Assembly: GCF_039523235.1 (NCBI RefSeq)
Contig: NZ_BAAAEX010000013.1
DNA length: 64,000 nt
Reading direction: 5' to 3' (one strand)
From: Castellaniella ginsengisoli
GTDB lineage: Bacteria > Pseudomonadota > Gammaproteobacteria > Burkholderiales > Burkholderiaceae_B
Part shown: in pieces, positions 1 through 9,102 of the stretch
Numbering within the stretch: the first letter of the stretch is position 1
Layout of the letters: the number at the start of each line of letters is the position of its first letter
The notes under the pieces: model-generated
The model's input: only the letters and a program-made list of their open reading frames with translations
What the model was told of the DNA's origin: nothing
Databases searched by the model: none
Made by a program: the position numbers and the translations under genes

Positions 1-900
1 GTCATGGACGACGCCCAGGCCATCGCCGCCTACGAGGGCAAGTTCTATGAGAAGCAGGGGCTGGACGTGCAACTGGTCGAATTCAAGTCGGGCACCGACC
101 TGATCAAGGCCATCGTCGGCGGTCAGCTCGATACCGGCGTGCTGGGCTTCACGAACGCAGCGTCCTGGTCTTCGCGAGGCGCGGACCTGAAAGTCGTCGG
201 CGGCGCACAGCGTGGCTACCATGCCCTGGTGGTGCGCGAAGACACGGGAATCGAGAACGTGGCGGACTTGAAGGGCCATACCCTGGCCTCGCAGAAAGAG
301 GGCAGCACGGCCGATACGGTGCTGCGCGGCGTGGTGCTGAAGGACGCTGGCCTGGCGCCCGAGGACGTCACGATCATGGGGGTGAGCCCCCAGGTGGCCG
401 TGCAGTCTCTGGTCGGCAAACGCGTGGATGCGGCTTTTCTGTTCGAGCCCCAGGCCAGCATTGCCCAGTTGATTGCGCCGGTCAAGCAGATCTATGAGAT
501 CGGCGCGGTCTGGCCGTTCCCCTGCATGGTGACCATCACTTCGGGCGAGACCCTGAAAAACAAGAAGGAACTGGTCTGGAAATCGCTGGATGCCCAGTTG
601 GAAGCCATCGAATTGCTCCAGAACAAGCCGGACGAGGCCGCCAAGTTGATTGCGGGCTATTTCATCTCCGAGCCTACCCTGAAGACTTTGAAGCACGGCG
701 AAGTGCCGCGCGAACAGGTCATCAGCCAGGCGATCAAGACCCAGACCTTCAATGCCGCGCTGACGCCCGAGGATTTGTCGCGCATGCAGGAAGTCGCGGA
801 CATCATGCAGGCACGCGGCGCGCTGAAAACCGAGGATGGCAAGCCCTACGAGGTGAAGTCCATCGTCGATCTGGATTGGCAGCAGGCCCGCAAGCTTTGA
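1..900 (+). CDS. ABC transporter substrate-binding protein, nitrate/sulfonate/taurine type (5' end missing)
   Basis: The frame is open from the left edge to a TGA at 898-900, so the N-terminus with its signal peptide is cut off by the window. The remaining ~299 residues look like an NMT1/SsuA/TauA-type periplasmic solute-binding protein. Family-like stretches are YEGKFYEKQGLDVQLVEF, GGQLDTGVLGFTNAASW and GKRVDAAFLFEP. It should capture a small organic anion (aliphatic sulfonate, taurine or similar) and deliver it to the permease encoded next. The substrate cannot be told from sequence. The ATPase partner is not in the window and probably lies upstream. Confidence 0.85.
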   Translation, partial: VMDDAQAIAAYEGKFYEKQGLDVQLVEFKSGTDLIKAIVGGQLDTGVLGFTNAASWSSRGADLKVVGGAQRGYHALVVREDTGIENVADLKGHTLASQKEGSTADTVLRGVVLKDAGLAPEDVTIMGVSPQVAVQSLVGKRVDAAFLFEPQASIAQLIAPVKQIYEIGAVWPFPCMVTITSGETLKNKKELVWKSLDAQLEAIELLQNKPDEAAKLIAGYFISEPTLKTLKHGEVPREQVISQAIKTQTFNAALTPEDLSRMQEVADIMQARGALKTEDGKPYEVKSIVDLDWQQARKL

Positions 901-1043
901 TGCACCGGGCGGCCGGGTGCGCGATAATGTCGCCCCGTCCCCCGTTCCTATTCACGTGGAATCGCGGTCGCCGCATTGCGTGAACGGACCTGAAATCATC
1001 CTGATGGCCGGGCTTGCGCCCGGCCATGCCATGTCTGGAACCC

Positions 1044-1817
1044 ATGAGCAAAAAACGACGTCTTTCCCCCGCCGCCCGCAAGCTGGCCATGCTGATCGCC
1101 ATTGCCGCCATCCTGCTGTTCTGGCAAATGGCCGCCTGGACGCTGCCCGACTTCCTGATGCCGGGCGTGCCCAAGGTGCTAGAACGCGTATGGCACGATG
1201 TCCAGACCGCCGAGTTTCGCGCCATCCTGGCCGGCAGCATGGGGCGGCTGGGAGTGGGCTACGGCTTCGCTCTGCTGTTCGGGATCGGCTTCGGGCTGGC
1301 CGGGGGCTTGCTGGTGTTTTTCCGCGAGGTTCTGAAGTCCGCGATCATCGTGCTGCAATCGATTCCCTCGATCGCCTGGGTGCCGTTGTTCCTGATCCTG
1401 ATGGGCTTTGGCAACGTGCCCATCATTGTGGTGATTGCGCTGGCGGCGTTCTTCCCGGCCGCCTTGTCGGTCATGAATGCGACCGAAAGCGTGTTGCAGA
1501 CCCATGTGTCGGCGGCCCGCGTCATGGGCGCCAATCCCTGGGACATGCTGCGGCGCGTCTACCTGCCCGCCGTCATGCCGGAGCTCATCACCGGCGCCCA
1601 ACTGGCCTTCGGCAATGCCTGGCGCGCCTTGATTTCGGCCGAAATGCTGATCGGTTTTGGACAGGGGCTCGGCCGTTCGCTGGCTTACGCGGGCGAGACG
1701 GCGGACATGGTGGGCGTGATGGCCAATATTCTGACCATCGCCATCCTGGCCACATTGATCGACCAGGTTTTCCTGGAAAACATCAAGCGCAAGGTGCTGC
1801 GCTATCAATACGTGTGA
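1044..1817 (+). CDS. ABC transporter permease, SsuC/TauC-like
   Basis: A 257-residue BPD_transp_1-type inner-membrane permease. It starts MSKKRRLSP, has several hydrophobic helices, and carries the EAA-like loop ARVMGANPWDMLRRVYLPAVMPEL that contacts the ATPase. The ATG at 1044 gives a normal short cytoplasmic N-terminus; an upstream TTG at 1014 and ATG at 1026 are in frame but have no better ribosome site. It follows the substrate-binding gene by 143 bp and probably forms the same uptake system, likely for sulfonates or a related compound. Confidence 0.85.
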   Translation: MSKKRRLSPAARKLAMLIAIAAILLFWQMAAWTLPDFLMPGVPKVLERVWHDVQTAEFRAILAGSMGRLGVGYGFALLFGIGFGLAGGLLVFFREVLKSAIIVLQSIPSIAWVPLFLILMGFGNVPIIVVIALAAFFPAALSVMNATESVLQTHVSAARVMGANPWDMLRRVYLPAVMPELITGAQLAFGNAWRALISAEMLIGFGQGLGRSLAYAGETADMVGVMANILTIAILATLIDQVFLENIKRKVLRYQYV

Positions 1818-1848
1818 GGCCCGGCGGGCAGCCGGGGCGTGCAAAGCC

Positions 1849-2667
1849 ATGAAGGACTCTTCGCATTCATTCCTCAGGACCCGCGTGCTGGCCGGGCTGG
1901 CGGCCGGCGCGCTGGCGCTGTTCCCCGCCGCGGGAATGGGGGCGTCCGCCGGAAGTCCGCCGGCGTCCGCTTCAGGCGACGGCTGGCGCCTGGGCGTGGC
2001 CGAGGTGCCGGCGCCGCAGGCGCCGGGCGCCAAGGTGCGCACTCCGGTCCGTATCGAGGTCCTGGCGGGACAACTGGGGGAGGGCGGCGCACCGCTGCAG
2101 GCTGTGGCGGCCGGGCAGGCCGCGCAACAGCTTGCCGAAGATGCGCTGGACGCCTGGGTGGGTGTCTGGCCGGAGGAAAGCGCTTCGCTGCCGGCAGGCG
2201 TGCGCGCCGTCGCGCTGGGCTGGTCGGCCGCTCCCATGGCGATCATGCGGACCGATACCGATATCCATGCCTGGTCCGACCTGAGCGGCCGGACGGTGTG
2301 CCTGAGTGCGGACGGCCGCTCGGGGGGCGAACTCGCCGCGCGCTTCGGCGCGATCGAGCAAATCTATGCCTCGGCGACCGACGCGCTGCTGGCGCTGAGG
2401 ATCGGTCAATGCGACGCCGCTGTGCAAGACGAGGATTTCCTGAGGCAGTTGCTGACGTTTCCCGAGTGGAAGAAATTCTCGGCGCAACTGGCGCCTTATC
2501 GGACACAGAAGCTGACGCGCCTGTTGCGTGACGATCTGCCTGCGTCCCTCAAGGCCGCCGTGCGCCGGGCCACATCGCAGGAACGGCTGCGCGAGCTGGC
2601 TCGTCAGCAGGCCAGGGATATCGCCTTCGAGGTCTATCTGGATCAGACGGTGCCGGATTGCCACTGA
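1849..2667 (+). CDS. Periplasmic binding-protein-like protein (type 2 fold), function unknown
   Basis: A 272-residue protein with an N-terminal hydrophobic segment (about residues 11-31, ending near an AGMGAS site) that reads as a signal peptide. The mature part resembles divergent extracellular solute-binding proteins (SBP family 3 style): DAWVGVWPEE, MRTDTDIHAWSDLSGRTVCLSADGRSGG and ALLALRIGQCDAAVQDEDFL match the 'is the substrate present / which lobe' pattern of that fold. It begins 31 bp after the permease, so it may belong to the same transcript. It could be a second binding protein for the transporter or a sensor. The ligand is unknown. Confidence 0.6.
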   Translation: MKDSSHSFLRTRVLAGLAAGALALFPAAGMGASAGSPPASASGDGWRLGVAEVPAPQAPGAKVRTPVRIEVLAGQLGEGGAPLQAVAAGQAAQQLAEDALDAWVGVWPEESASLPAGVRAVALGWSAAPMAIMRTDTDIHAWSDLSGRTVCLSADGRSGGELAARFGAIEQIYASATDALLALRIGQCDAAVQDEDFLRQLLTFPEWKKFSAQLAPYRTQKLTRLLRDDLPASLKAAVRRATSQERLRELARQQARDIAFEVYLDQTVPDCH

Positions 2668-2724
2668 GCATCCGTGGCGCCGCGGGCGGTGCGGCGGCCG
2701 GAGCGCCGGGCGTATGAGGGAAGG

Positions 2725-2991
2725 TCAGTGGCGGCGACGAGGGGTCGGGGCGGCGCCGCCGCCGGGGCCGCGGTTCAGGTGGCGGAAGGTAATGCGGCCC
2801 TTGGTCAGGTCATAGGGCGACATTTCCAGGGTGACCTGGTCGCCCGCCAGGATGCGGATGTGGTGCTTGCGCATCTTGCCGCCGGTATAGGCGATGACCG
2901 GGTGTCCGTTGTCCAGAGTCACGCGGAAGCGCGAATCCGGCAGGACTTCCGTCACGGATCCGTGCATTTCGAGCAGTTCTTCTTTGGCCAT
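2725..2991 (-). CDS. infA: Translation initiation factor IF-1
   Basis: An 88-residue S1/OB-fold protein starting MAKEELLEMHGSVTEVLPDSRF, with the typical IF-1 core (GHPVIAYTGGKMRKHHIRILAGDQVTLEMSPYDLTKGRITFR). IF-1 binds the ribosomal A site during initiation. The usual length is about 72; this form carries a Gly/Pro/Arg-rich C-terminal tail of ~15 residues, as seen in the second infA copy that many betaproteobacteria have outside the ribosomal-protein operon. The ATG at 2991 is fixed by the conserved N-terminus, although the frame extends further upstream. It is transcribed alone from the promoter at 3189-3217. Confidence 0.95.
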   Translation of the reverse strand: MAKEELLEMHGSVTEVLPDSRFRVTLDNGHPVIAYTGGKMRKHHIRILAGDQVTLEMSPYDLTKGRITFRHLNRGPGGGAAPTPRRRH

Positions 2992-3306
2992 TGTGGTGTG
3001 CTCCGGTGAGTAGGACAAAAGATCAGCGGGCGTGCGATGCGCCTGGTGGCGCGGCATGCGGGCGGGGTCGCAGGGGCGATCAGAATCCAGGCAGGGGCGC
3101 AAGACCCCCGAAGGGACGGCGGGATGAACCCGCGTAGACTGGCAAAAAAGGGGCCAGAATTGAAAACCGCTGATTATCAAGCACTTATATGATAGTGCCT
3201 GAAGTGTTTGATGTCAACGATCTGAGTGCTGAATCATTGTCGCCGGGCCGGGGGGCCGGTTTCCTGCGGTTAGAATCTGCACTGAACCCCCCTTTCCAAT
3301 GCATCC
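2992..3306. other. Divergent intergenic region between infA and the EamA transporter genes
   Basis: About 315 bp with no gene. It holds the infA promoter on the minus strand and a ~190-nt infA leader. On the plus strand a TAGAAT-like hexamer lies near 3271, ahead of the transporter gene, without a convincing -35 box. Confidence 0.6.
3189..3217 (-). promoter_or_regulatory. Sigma-70 promoter of infA
   Basis: On the minus strand a perfect -35 box TTGACA (3217-3212) and a -10 box TATCAT (3194-3189) are separated by exactly 17 bp. Transcription would start near 3182 and give a ~190-nt leader before the infA ATG at 2991. The leader is long for a 267-bp gene and contains G/C runs that could fold. 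Confidence 0.75.
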
Positions 3307-4215
3307 ATGAACGAACGTCTGAGCCCGGGCACGGTGGCCCTGCTGCTAATTCCGCCCATGTTGTGGGCAGGCAATGCCGTCGTGGGCCGGGCAGTGGCCC
3401 AGATGGTGCCGCCCCTGACCCTCAACTTCCTTCGCTGGACACTGGCGTTGCTGCTGCTTTTGCCTCTGGGCTACCGGGTGCTGGGCGCCGGCAGCGCCGT
3501 CTGGCGCGAGTGGCGGCGCTATGCCGTGCTGGGCTTGCTGGGGGTGGGGCTGTACAACTCGCTGCAATACCTGGCCCTGCATACTTCGACGCCGGTGAAC
3601 GTCACGCTGGTGGCGGCCAGCATGCCTGTCTGGATGCTGATCGTGGGCCGGATCTTCCATGGCGTGGCGATCCGGCCGGCCCAGGTGGCGGGCTCCGTGC
3701 TGTCGCTTGCCGGGGTGGCCGTGGTGCTGTCCCAAGGCGGATGGGATCAGTTGCTGGCGTTGCGCTTCGTGGCCGGAGACCTGCTGATGGTGTTGGCCAC
3801 CATCATCTGGGCCTTCTATAGCTGGCAACTGACCCGGGTGCCGGCCGATGCGCCGGTGCGCTCGCATTGGGCCGGATTCCTGCTGGGGCAGGTGCTCTAT
3901 GGCGTGATCTGGTCGGGGGTGTTCGCCACCCTCGAATGGCGCCTGACGGACTGGCGGATCGATTGGGGCTGGCCCTTGGCGCTGACCGTGGTTTTCGTCG
4001 CCGTCGGCCCGGCGGTCATTGCCTTCCGCTGCTGGGGCGCCGGAGTGCAGCGCGTCGGGCCGACGCTGGCGGGCTTCTTCAACAATCTGACGCCGCTGAT
4101 CGCCGCCCTGTTGTCGCTCGGGCTGCTGGGGGAAAGCCCCCGGCTTTTCCATGCGCTGGCCTTCGCCTTGATCATCGGCGGCATCGTCCTGTCTTCCCGG
4201 CAGCCGCGGCCATGA
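3307..4215 (+). CDS. EamA/DMT-family transporter
   Basis: A 302-residue protein, almost entirely hydrophobic helices, with the two-repeat, ten-helix plan of EamA (RhaT/YdcZ) drug/metabolite exporters. Family-like stretches are PPMLWAGNAVVGRAV in helix 1, LNFLRWTLALLLLLPLGY and the C-terminal NNLTPLIAALLSLGLLGE. Start MNERLSPG at 3307. Its stop overlaps the start of the next DMT gene (ATGA, 4212-4215), so the two are translationally coupled. Substrate unknown. Confidence 0.88.
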   Translation: MNERLSPGTVALLLIPPMLWAGNAVVGRAVAQMVPPLTLNFLRWTLALLLLLPLGYRVLGAGSAVWREWRRYAVLGLLGVGLYNSLQYLALHTSTPVNVTLVAASMPVWMLIVGRIFHGVAIRPAQVAGSVLSLAGVAVVLSQGGWDQLLALRFVAGDLLMVLATIIWAFYSWQLTRVPADAPVRSHWAGFLLGQVLYGVIWSGVFATLEWRLTDWRIDWGWPLALTVVFVAVGPAVIAFRCWGAGVQRVGPTLAGFFNNLTPLIAALLSLGLLGESPRLFHALAFALIIGGIVLSSRQPRP

Positions 4216-5132
4216 CTGCGCGCGGCGAAAGCGGATCGCTGCTGCCGTCCTACGGCAGCCTGGCGGCCAGCATGTTCATCGTCGGCGCCTGTGTGGCTTT
4301 GAGCAAGCCGCTGGCGGCCGTGTTCCCCGTTTTTCTGCTGGGTTGGTTGCGCTTTGGCATCGGCGGCGCGGGCATGCTGCATTGGTTGCGCCGTCCGGCC
4401 GCCGAGCCCGCACCCACTTTGCGCGTACGCGGGCTGGTGTTCCTGGAGGCCTTTATTGGCAGCTTCCTGTTCACGGTTTTCATGGTGTTGGGTGTGAGCT
4501 ACAGCGGCGCCGTGGCCGCCGGGGTGGTGATGTCCGCCATTCCAGCCGCGATCGCGGTGCTCAGCCGCTTCGTGCTGCGCGAGGCCATTCGCCCCAGGAT
4601 CATGGTCGCCATCGGTTGCGCCATCGCCGGCGTCGCTCTGCTGGCATGGACGCATCCGGAGCCGGAAAGCGGCCCGGCGGCGGGCGCGGAGCATCATGCG
4701 CTGGGTTATGCGCTGCTGGGCGGCGCGGTCTTGTGCGAAGCCTGCTACGCCGTGATCGGCAAGCGTCTGACGGCCGTCCTGTCGTCGCGGCGCATCAGCG
4801 CCCTGATGAATCTGTGGGGTTTCGTGCTGATGCTCCCTGCGGGTGCGTGGGCCGCCTGGCGCTTCGATTTTGGCGCGGTGTCCTGGGCCGTATGGGGGGT
4901 GCTGCTGTTCTATGGGCTGGCATCGAGCTGGACCATCTGGTTGTGGATGACGGGCCTGCGCCGGGTGCCGACTTCGCGCGCGGGGGTGTTCACCGTGCTG
5001 CTGCCCGTCGGATCGGCCTGTGTCGGGGTCTGGATGCTGGGCGAGCCCTTCGGTCCGCTGCAGGCATTGGCCTTCGGCCTGGCCCTGGCGGGCCTGCTGT
5101 TGGCCGCCTGGCCGGCGCCTTCACCGGGCTGA
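4212..5132 (+). CDS. EamA/DMT-family transporter
   Basis: A 306-residue ten-helix EamA transporter. The frame is open much further upstream, but the ATG at 4212 (MTARGESGSLLPSYG) overlaps the preceding stop as ATGA and gives a normal-length protein. Recognisable stretches are FLLGWLRFGIGGAGML, FTVFMVLGVSYSGAVAAGVVMSAIPA and a C-terminal RRVPTSRAGVFTVLLPV. The tandem pair may act together or be diverged duplicates. Substrate unknown. Confidence 0.87.
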   Translation: MTARGESGSLLPSYGSLAASMFIVGACVALSKPLAAVFPVFLLGWLRFGIGGAGMLHWLRRPAAEPAPTLRVRGLVFLEAFIGSFLFTVFMVLGVSYSGAVAAGVVMSAIPAAIAVLSRFVLREAIRPRIMVAIGCAIAGVALLAWTHPEPESGPAAGAEHHALGYALLGGAVLCEACYAVIGKRLTAVLSSRRISALMNLWGFVLMLPAGAWAAWRFDFGAVSWAVWGVLLFYGLASSWTIWLWMTGLRRVPTSRAGVFTVLLPVGSACVGVWMLGEPFGPLQALAFGLALAGLLLAAWPAPSPG

Positions 5133-5184
5133 GCGCCCGCCGGCGGAGTGGCCGGGACGAAGGGACGCTTTGGCGGGGCCGCGC

Positions 5185-6891
5185 TCAGGCCGCGTCCCGG
5201 GCGTCTTCGATCAAGAGCTGCACGCTGCTGCGGCCGCCCCAGGTGTTGCAGTCCAGCCGGTAGACGGCCTCGATGGTCTCCGGCAGCGGGTCTGCGTGAT
5301 TGAACCAGATGGCGTCCAGGCGCAGGCCGTCGCGTTCCAGGAAGAGCTTCAGGTGCTTGTCTTTCAGCGGGCGCTGGTGCAAAACGCGGAAACGGTCCTG
5401 GAACAGCGGCGGCGGGAACCCCGCCCCCCAGATCTGGCCGGCCAGCAGGTTGGCGGTCTCCACGGTCAAGTAGTCCGTCTCCAGAGAGCCGTCGGTGTCC
5501 AGGCGCGGCTCGAAAGACTCGCGCCCGCCCAGGGTGCGTACGGCGGCGTCGAACTGCCGGGAAAAATCGTCGAAGGCGGCTGTTTTGAGCGTGAGGCCGG
5601 CGGCCATGGCGTGGCCGCCGAATTGCAGGATGGCGCCTGGCAGCCGCTTGCTGACCAGATCCAGCGCATCGCGCAGATGGATTTCGGGGATCGAACGGCC
5701 CGAGCCGCGCAGGGTGTCACCGTCGTCCGGCGCAAAAGCCAAGGCGGGACGCCAGTAGGTTTCTTTGAGGCGCGAGGCCACCAGCCCGATCACCCCCGGG
5801 TGCCAGCCAGGCTGCCAGACGCAGACGCTGGCGGCGCGGGCCGCCTGGGCATGCGTGTCCAGGTGCGTCAGCGCTTCGTCGCGCATGATGGTTTCCCGCG
5901 CGCGGCGCTCGCGGTTGATTTCATCCAGCGCCCGGGCCAATTCCAGAGCGCGGTCCGGATCGTCTTCCAGCAGGCAATGGATGCCCAGGCTCATGTCGGC
6001 CATGCGGCCGGCGGCGTTGATGCGCGGCCCCAGGGCAAAACCCAGGTCGTTCGTGCCGGCCCGCGCCGGATCGCGGCCCGCGACCTCGAACAGAGCGGCC
6101 AGCCCGGCCTGCATCCGGCCTTGGCGGATACGCCGCAGCCCCTGGCCGACCAGCAGCCGGTTGTTGGCATCCAGGCGCACCACGTCGGCTACCGTGCCCA
6201 GGGCCACCAGGTCGGCGCAGGTTTCGAGCTTAGGCTCGCCTTTGGGCGGCAAGGCGCCGCGCGAGCGCAATGCGGCGCGCAGGGCCAGCATGACGTAGAA
6301 GATCACGCCCACGCCGGCCAGATGCTTGGAGGGAAAGCCGCAGCCGGCCTGATTCGGATTGACGATGGCCAGGGCCTCGGGCAGGGCGGGGCCGGGCAGG
6401 TGGTGATCGGTGACGATGACTTCGATTCCGGCGGCGCGCGCCGCCGCGACGCCTTCGAGGCTGGCGATGCCATTGTCCACGGTGATCAGCAGGTCCGGCT
6501 TGCCGGCGGGGTGGCGGCAGGCAAGCTCGACCACGGCCGGAGACAAGCCGTAGCCGGTCTCGAATCGGTTGGGGACCAGGAAATCGACCTGAGCGCCCAT
6601 CGCCCTCAGGGCGCGCACGGCCACGGCGCAGGCCGTGGCGCCGTCGCAGTCGTAATCCGCCACGATCAGCAGGCGTTTGCCTGCCTGGATGGCATCGGCC
6701 AGCAGGGCGCCGGCCTGGTCGACGCGGCTGAGGCGGTCCGGCGGAATCAGTGCGGCCCATTCCGTCGGCGCGGGGCATTCGAGCCCGCGGGCGGCCCACA
6801 GACGGGCCAGCAGGGGATGCACGCCGGCCGCCGCCAGGGCCCGGGTCCGTTCCGGATCGGCGGTGCGTGCCAGGATCAGCGGCCGCACCAC
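5185..6891 (-). CDS. recJ: Single-stranded-DNA-specific 5'-3' exonuclease RecJ
   Basis: A DHH/DHHA1 exonuclease of 568 residues (usual size ~565-580), acting in RecF-pathway recombination, base excision and mismatch repair. Visible motifs are VADYDCDGATA (metal site), ITVDNGIAS, VTDHHLPG, DLVALGTVADVV, LGPRINAAGRM, SGRSIPEIHLRDAL and FGGHAMAAG. The start is placed at GTG 6891 (or the adjacent GTG 6888) because a GGAGG lies just upstream at 6901-6897 and the conserved N-terminus begins here. The frame itself is open much further, but that part is out of phase with any RecJ similarity. It overlaps the end of the RpfE-type gene by 16 bp, implying co-translation. Confidence 0.93.
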   Translation of the reverse strand: MVRPLILARTADPERTRALAAAGVHPLLARLWAARGLECPAPTEWAALIPPDRLSRVDQAGALLADAIQAGKRLLIVADYDCDGATACAVAVRALRAMGAQVDFLVPNRFETGYGLSPAVVELACRHPAGKPDLLITVDNGIASLEGVAAARAAGIEVIVTDHHLPGPALPEALAIVNPNQAGCGFPSKHLAGVGVIFYVMLALRAALRSRGALPPKGEPKLETCADLVALGTVADVVRLDANNRLLVGQGLRRIRQGRMQAGLAALFEVAGRDPARAGTNDLGFALGPRINAAGRMADMSLGIHCLLEDDPDRALELARALDEINRERRARETIMRDEALTHLDTHAQAARAASVCVWQPGWHPGVIGLVASRLKETYWRPALAFAPDDGDTLRGSGRSIPEIHLRDALDLVSKRLPGAILQFGGHAMAAGLTLKTAAFDDFSRQFDAAVRTLGGRESFEPRLDTDGSLETDYLTVETANLLAGQIWGAGFPPPLFQDRFRVLHQRPLKDKHLKLFLERDGLRLDAIWFNHADPLPETIEAVYRLDCNTWGGRSSVQLLIEDARDAA

Positions 6892-7787
6892 CAGCGCCTC
6901 CAATCCAGCGGCCGCAGGCGCCGCAACCAGCCGGCGCGCGCGGCCAGTTCCACGGTGCGTTCGCGCCCGGTCAGCACCAGCGTGGGCGCCGCGCTGGCCA
7001 GGGGCGCGAAACAGCGCTGTTCCAGGCCCGCCAGCGCTTCGATCCAGCCGCCCCAATCCTGGGCCGCGGCGTGCGCTTGCAGCGCGGTTTCGATCCTCAG
7101 ATCGTCCGGCAATGGGCGGCTCAATTGGCTGCGCCGTGCCCCGCCGTACAGCCACAGGCTGTTGATCGGGGCCAGGCCGTCCTGTAGTCGCTGCTGGTTG
7201 ACGGGATGCTCGTACCAGGCCATCTGCAGGCCGTTGACCAGACGTCGCCAGGGGCGCGCCGCCGCGTCCTGCGGCCACCAGTCGTTGACGGCGCTGACGG
7301 CGACCAGCGCCGGGCTGGCGCAGGCCAGGCGGATGGGTTCGGGCCAATGCACCCGCCAGGTCTCGGGAGTGTCCGGCGTCAGGGTGATGCCGCTGTCCTC
7401 GATCAGTTCACGGGCCGATTCCAGCAGGGCGGCGGACTGTTCGGCCGTGATCGCCAGCGTGTCGGACGGCAGCAGGGCGGCGCCGTCGCGCGAGGGGGCC
7501 ATGTGGATCAGTTCGGCCAGCCACACGGGCTCGTCGTCCTCGACGGGCAGGCGCAGCGGCCCCAGACCTGCGCTAATATGCTCTTCTTGTCCCGGCGTGA
7601 ATCCGCGTGCGCTGAGCAGCCAGTGTTCCAGCGGCGTGCACCAGGTGTCCGCAGCGGGGCAATCGGTCGGCAAGGGCGGGCCGAAACCCAGCCAGCGGGC
7701 CAGGGTGGGGGCGCGTTGCGCCAGATGGGGCGCCAGTTCGGCCGCCACCTCGGGTTCGGGCAAAGCCCCGGGAATCACGATATGCAT
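6876..7787 (-). CDS. RpfE-type regulatory/phosphoglycerate-mutase-like protein
   Basis: A 303-residue soluble protein starting MHIVIPGALPEPEVAAELAPHL. Genes of this kind sit directly upstream of recJ in Xanthomonas (rpfE) and many Burkholderiales, and this one overlaps recJ by 16 bp. Family-like stretches are LLSARGFTPGQEEHISAGLGPL and VSAVNDWWPQDA. The biochemical role is not established; some annotations connect it to phosphoglycerate mutase-like folds or to virulence-factor regulation. The ATG at 7787 is preferred over an upstream in-frame ATG at 7832, which would overlap the divergent lolC gene. Confidence 0.7.
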   Translation of the reverse strand: MHIVIPGALPEPEVAAELAPHLAQRAPTLARWLGFGPPLPTDCPAADTWCTPLEHWLLSARGFTPGQEEHISAGLGPLRLPVEDDEPVWLAELIHMAPSRDGAALLPSDTLAITAEQSAALLESARELIEDSGITLTPDTPETWRVHWPEPIRLACASPALVAVSAVNDWWPQDAAARPWRRLVNGLQMAWYEHPVNQQRLQDGLAPINSLWLYGGARRSQLSRPLPDDLRIETALQAHAAAQDWGGWIEALAGLEQRCFAPLASAAPTLVLTGRERTVELAARAGWLRRLRPLDWRRWWCGR

Positions 7788-7830
7788 GGCGGAATTGTAG
7801 GGTATCAATCGGACGAGGATGGCAATACGC

Positions 7831-9102
7831 ATGGCGTATGAATGGTGGATAGGGGCGCGCTACGCGGGCCTGGCCCGGACGGGGCGGGGCGGACGCCGGG
7901 GCGACCGCTTCGTGTCCTTCGTGGCGGCCAGTTCCATGGCGGGCATCGGTCTGGGCGTGGCCGCCCTGATCATTGTCCTGTCGGTCATGAATGGTTTTCA
8001 GACTCAGGTGCGCGACCGCATGTTGTCGGTGCTGCCGCACATCGAACTCTATGTGCCGGGGTCGGGTCACGAGCGGGTGCTGGAGCATTGGCGCGATCTT
8101 GCCGATGCCGCCCGGCAGGATCCGGCGGTCCGGGGGGCGGCGCCGTTCGTCGCGGCCCAGGGCATGCTGGCGCGCGGCCAGGGCTTGAGCGGCGTCCAGG
8201 TCAGAGGCATCGATCCGACCATCGAGCCGGAGGTCTCCGACCTGGCGGATCAGATGGCCTCCGGCACGCTCGACAGCCTGACGCCGGGCGCCTTCCATAT
8301 GGTGATCGGCAGCCAGATCGCCCAATCCCTGGGGCTGATGGCAGGCGATACGGTGCTGCTGCTGGCGCCCCAGGGTTCGATCTCGCCGGCCGGTTTCACG
8401 CCGCGCATGCGGCAGTTCACGGTCACGGGGATTTTTTCCTCGGGTTATTACGAGTACGACGCTTCGCTGGTGTTCATCGACGTGCAGGACGCCGCCCGGG
8501 TGTTCCGCGACAGCGGGGTGAGCGGTGTGCGTCTGCGCATCGCCGACATGCAGCGTGCGCCCCAGGTGGCCCATTCCCTGCTGGACCGGATGCCGGCAGG
8601 CGTGCGGGCCATGGACTGGACCCAGAACAACCGCACCTGGTTCGCCGCCGTGCAGACGGAAAAGCGCATGATGTTCCTGATCCTGACCCTGATCGTCGCG
8701 GTGGCGGCGTTCAATCTGCTGTCCTCGCTGGTGATGGCGGTCAAGGACAAGCGCTCGGATATCGCCATTTTGCGCACTTTGGGCGCTACGCCGGCCGAGA
8801 TTGCGCGCATCTTTCTCATCCAGGGCGCACTGATCGGCGTGGTGGGCACGCTGGGAGGCGTTGCGCTGGGTACGCTGGTGGCCTACAACATCGACGTCAT
8901 CGTGCCCTGGATCGAGCACCTGCTGGGCATCCAGTTCCTGCCCCAGCAGATCTATTTCATCAGCGAGCTGCCGTCCAATCCCGAGCTGGACGATATCGCC
9001 GTGATCGGCGCCACGTCTCTGGTCCTGTCTCTACTGGCCACGCTGTATCCCAGTTGGCGGGCGGCCCGCCTGCAACCTGCCCGGGTGCTGCGCCATGATT
9101 GA
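7831..9102 (+). CDS. lolC: Lipoprotein-releasing ABC transporter permease LolC/LolE
   Basis: A 423-residue inner-membrane subunit that extracts outer-membrane lipoproteins for LolA. The start MAYEWWIGARYAGLART matches the family N-terminus, so 7831 is preferred over the in-frame ATG at 7819, whose GAGG would touch the start codon. It has one N-terminal helix (VSFVAASSMAGIGLGVAALIIVLSVMNGFQ), a large periplasmic domain, then three C-terminal helices of the FtsX/MacB type (KSDIAILRTLG-like KRSDIAILRTLGATPAEIAR). One LolC/E-type permease is seen, as in many betaproteobacteria. It overlaps lolD by 8 bp. Confidence 0.93.
   Translation: MAYEWWIGARYAGLARTGRGGRRGDRFVSFVAASSMAGIGLGVAALIIVLSVMNGFQTQVRDRMLSVLPHIELYVPGSGHERVLEHWRDLADAARQDPAVRGAAPFVAAQGMLARGQGLSGVQVRGIDPTIEPEVSDLADQMASGTLDSLTPGAFHMVIGSQIAQSLGLMAGDTVLLLAPQGSISPAGFTPRMRQFTVTGIFSSGYYEYDASLVFIDVQDAARVFRDSGVSGVRLRIADMQRAPQVAHSLLDRMPAGVRAMDWTQNNRTWFAAVQTEKRMMFLILTLIVAVAAFNLLSSLVMAVKDKRSDIAILRTLGATPAEIARIFLIQGALIGVVGTLGGVALGTLVAYNIDVIVPWIEHLLGIQFLPQQIYFISELPSNPELDDIAVIGATSLVLSLLATLYPSWRAARLQPARVLRHD

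Noticed and set aside
5020..7800. A 926-codon open frame on the plus strand
   Set aside because: Antisense to recJ and the RpfE-type gene; same GC-bias artefact.
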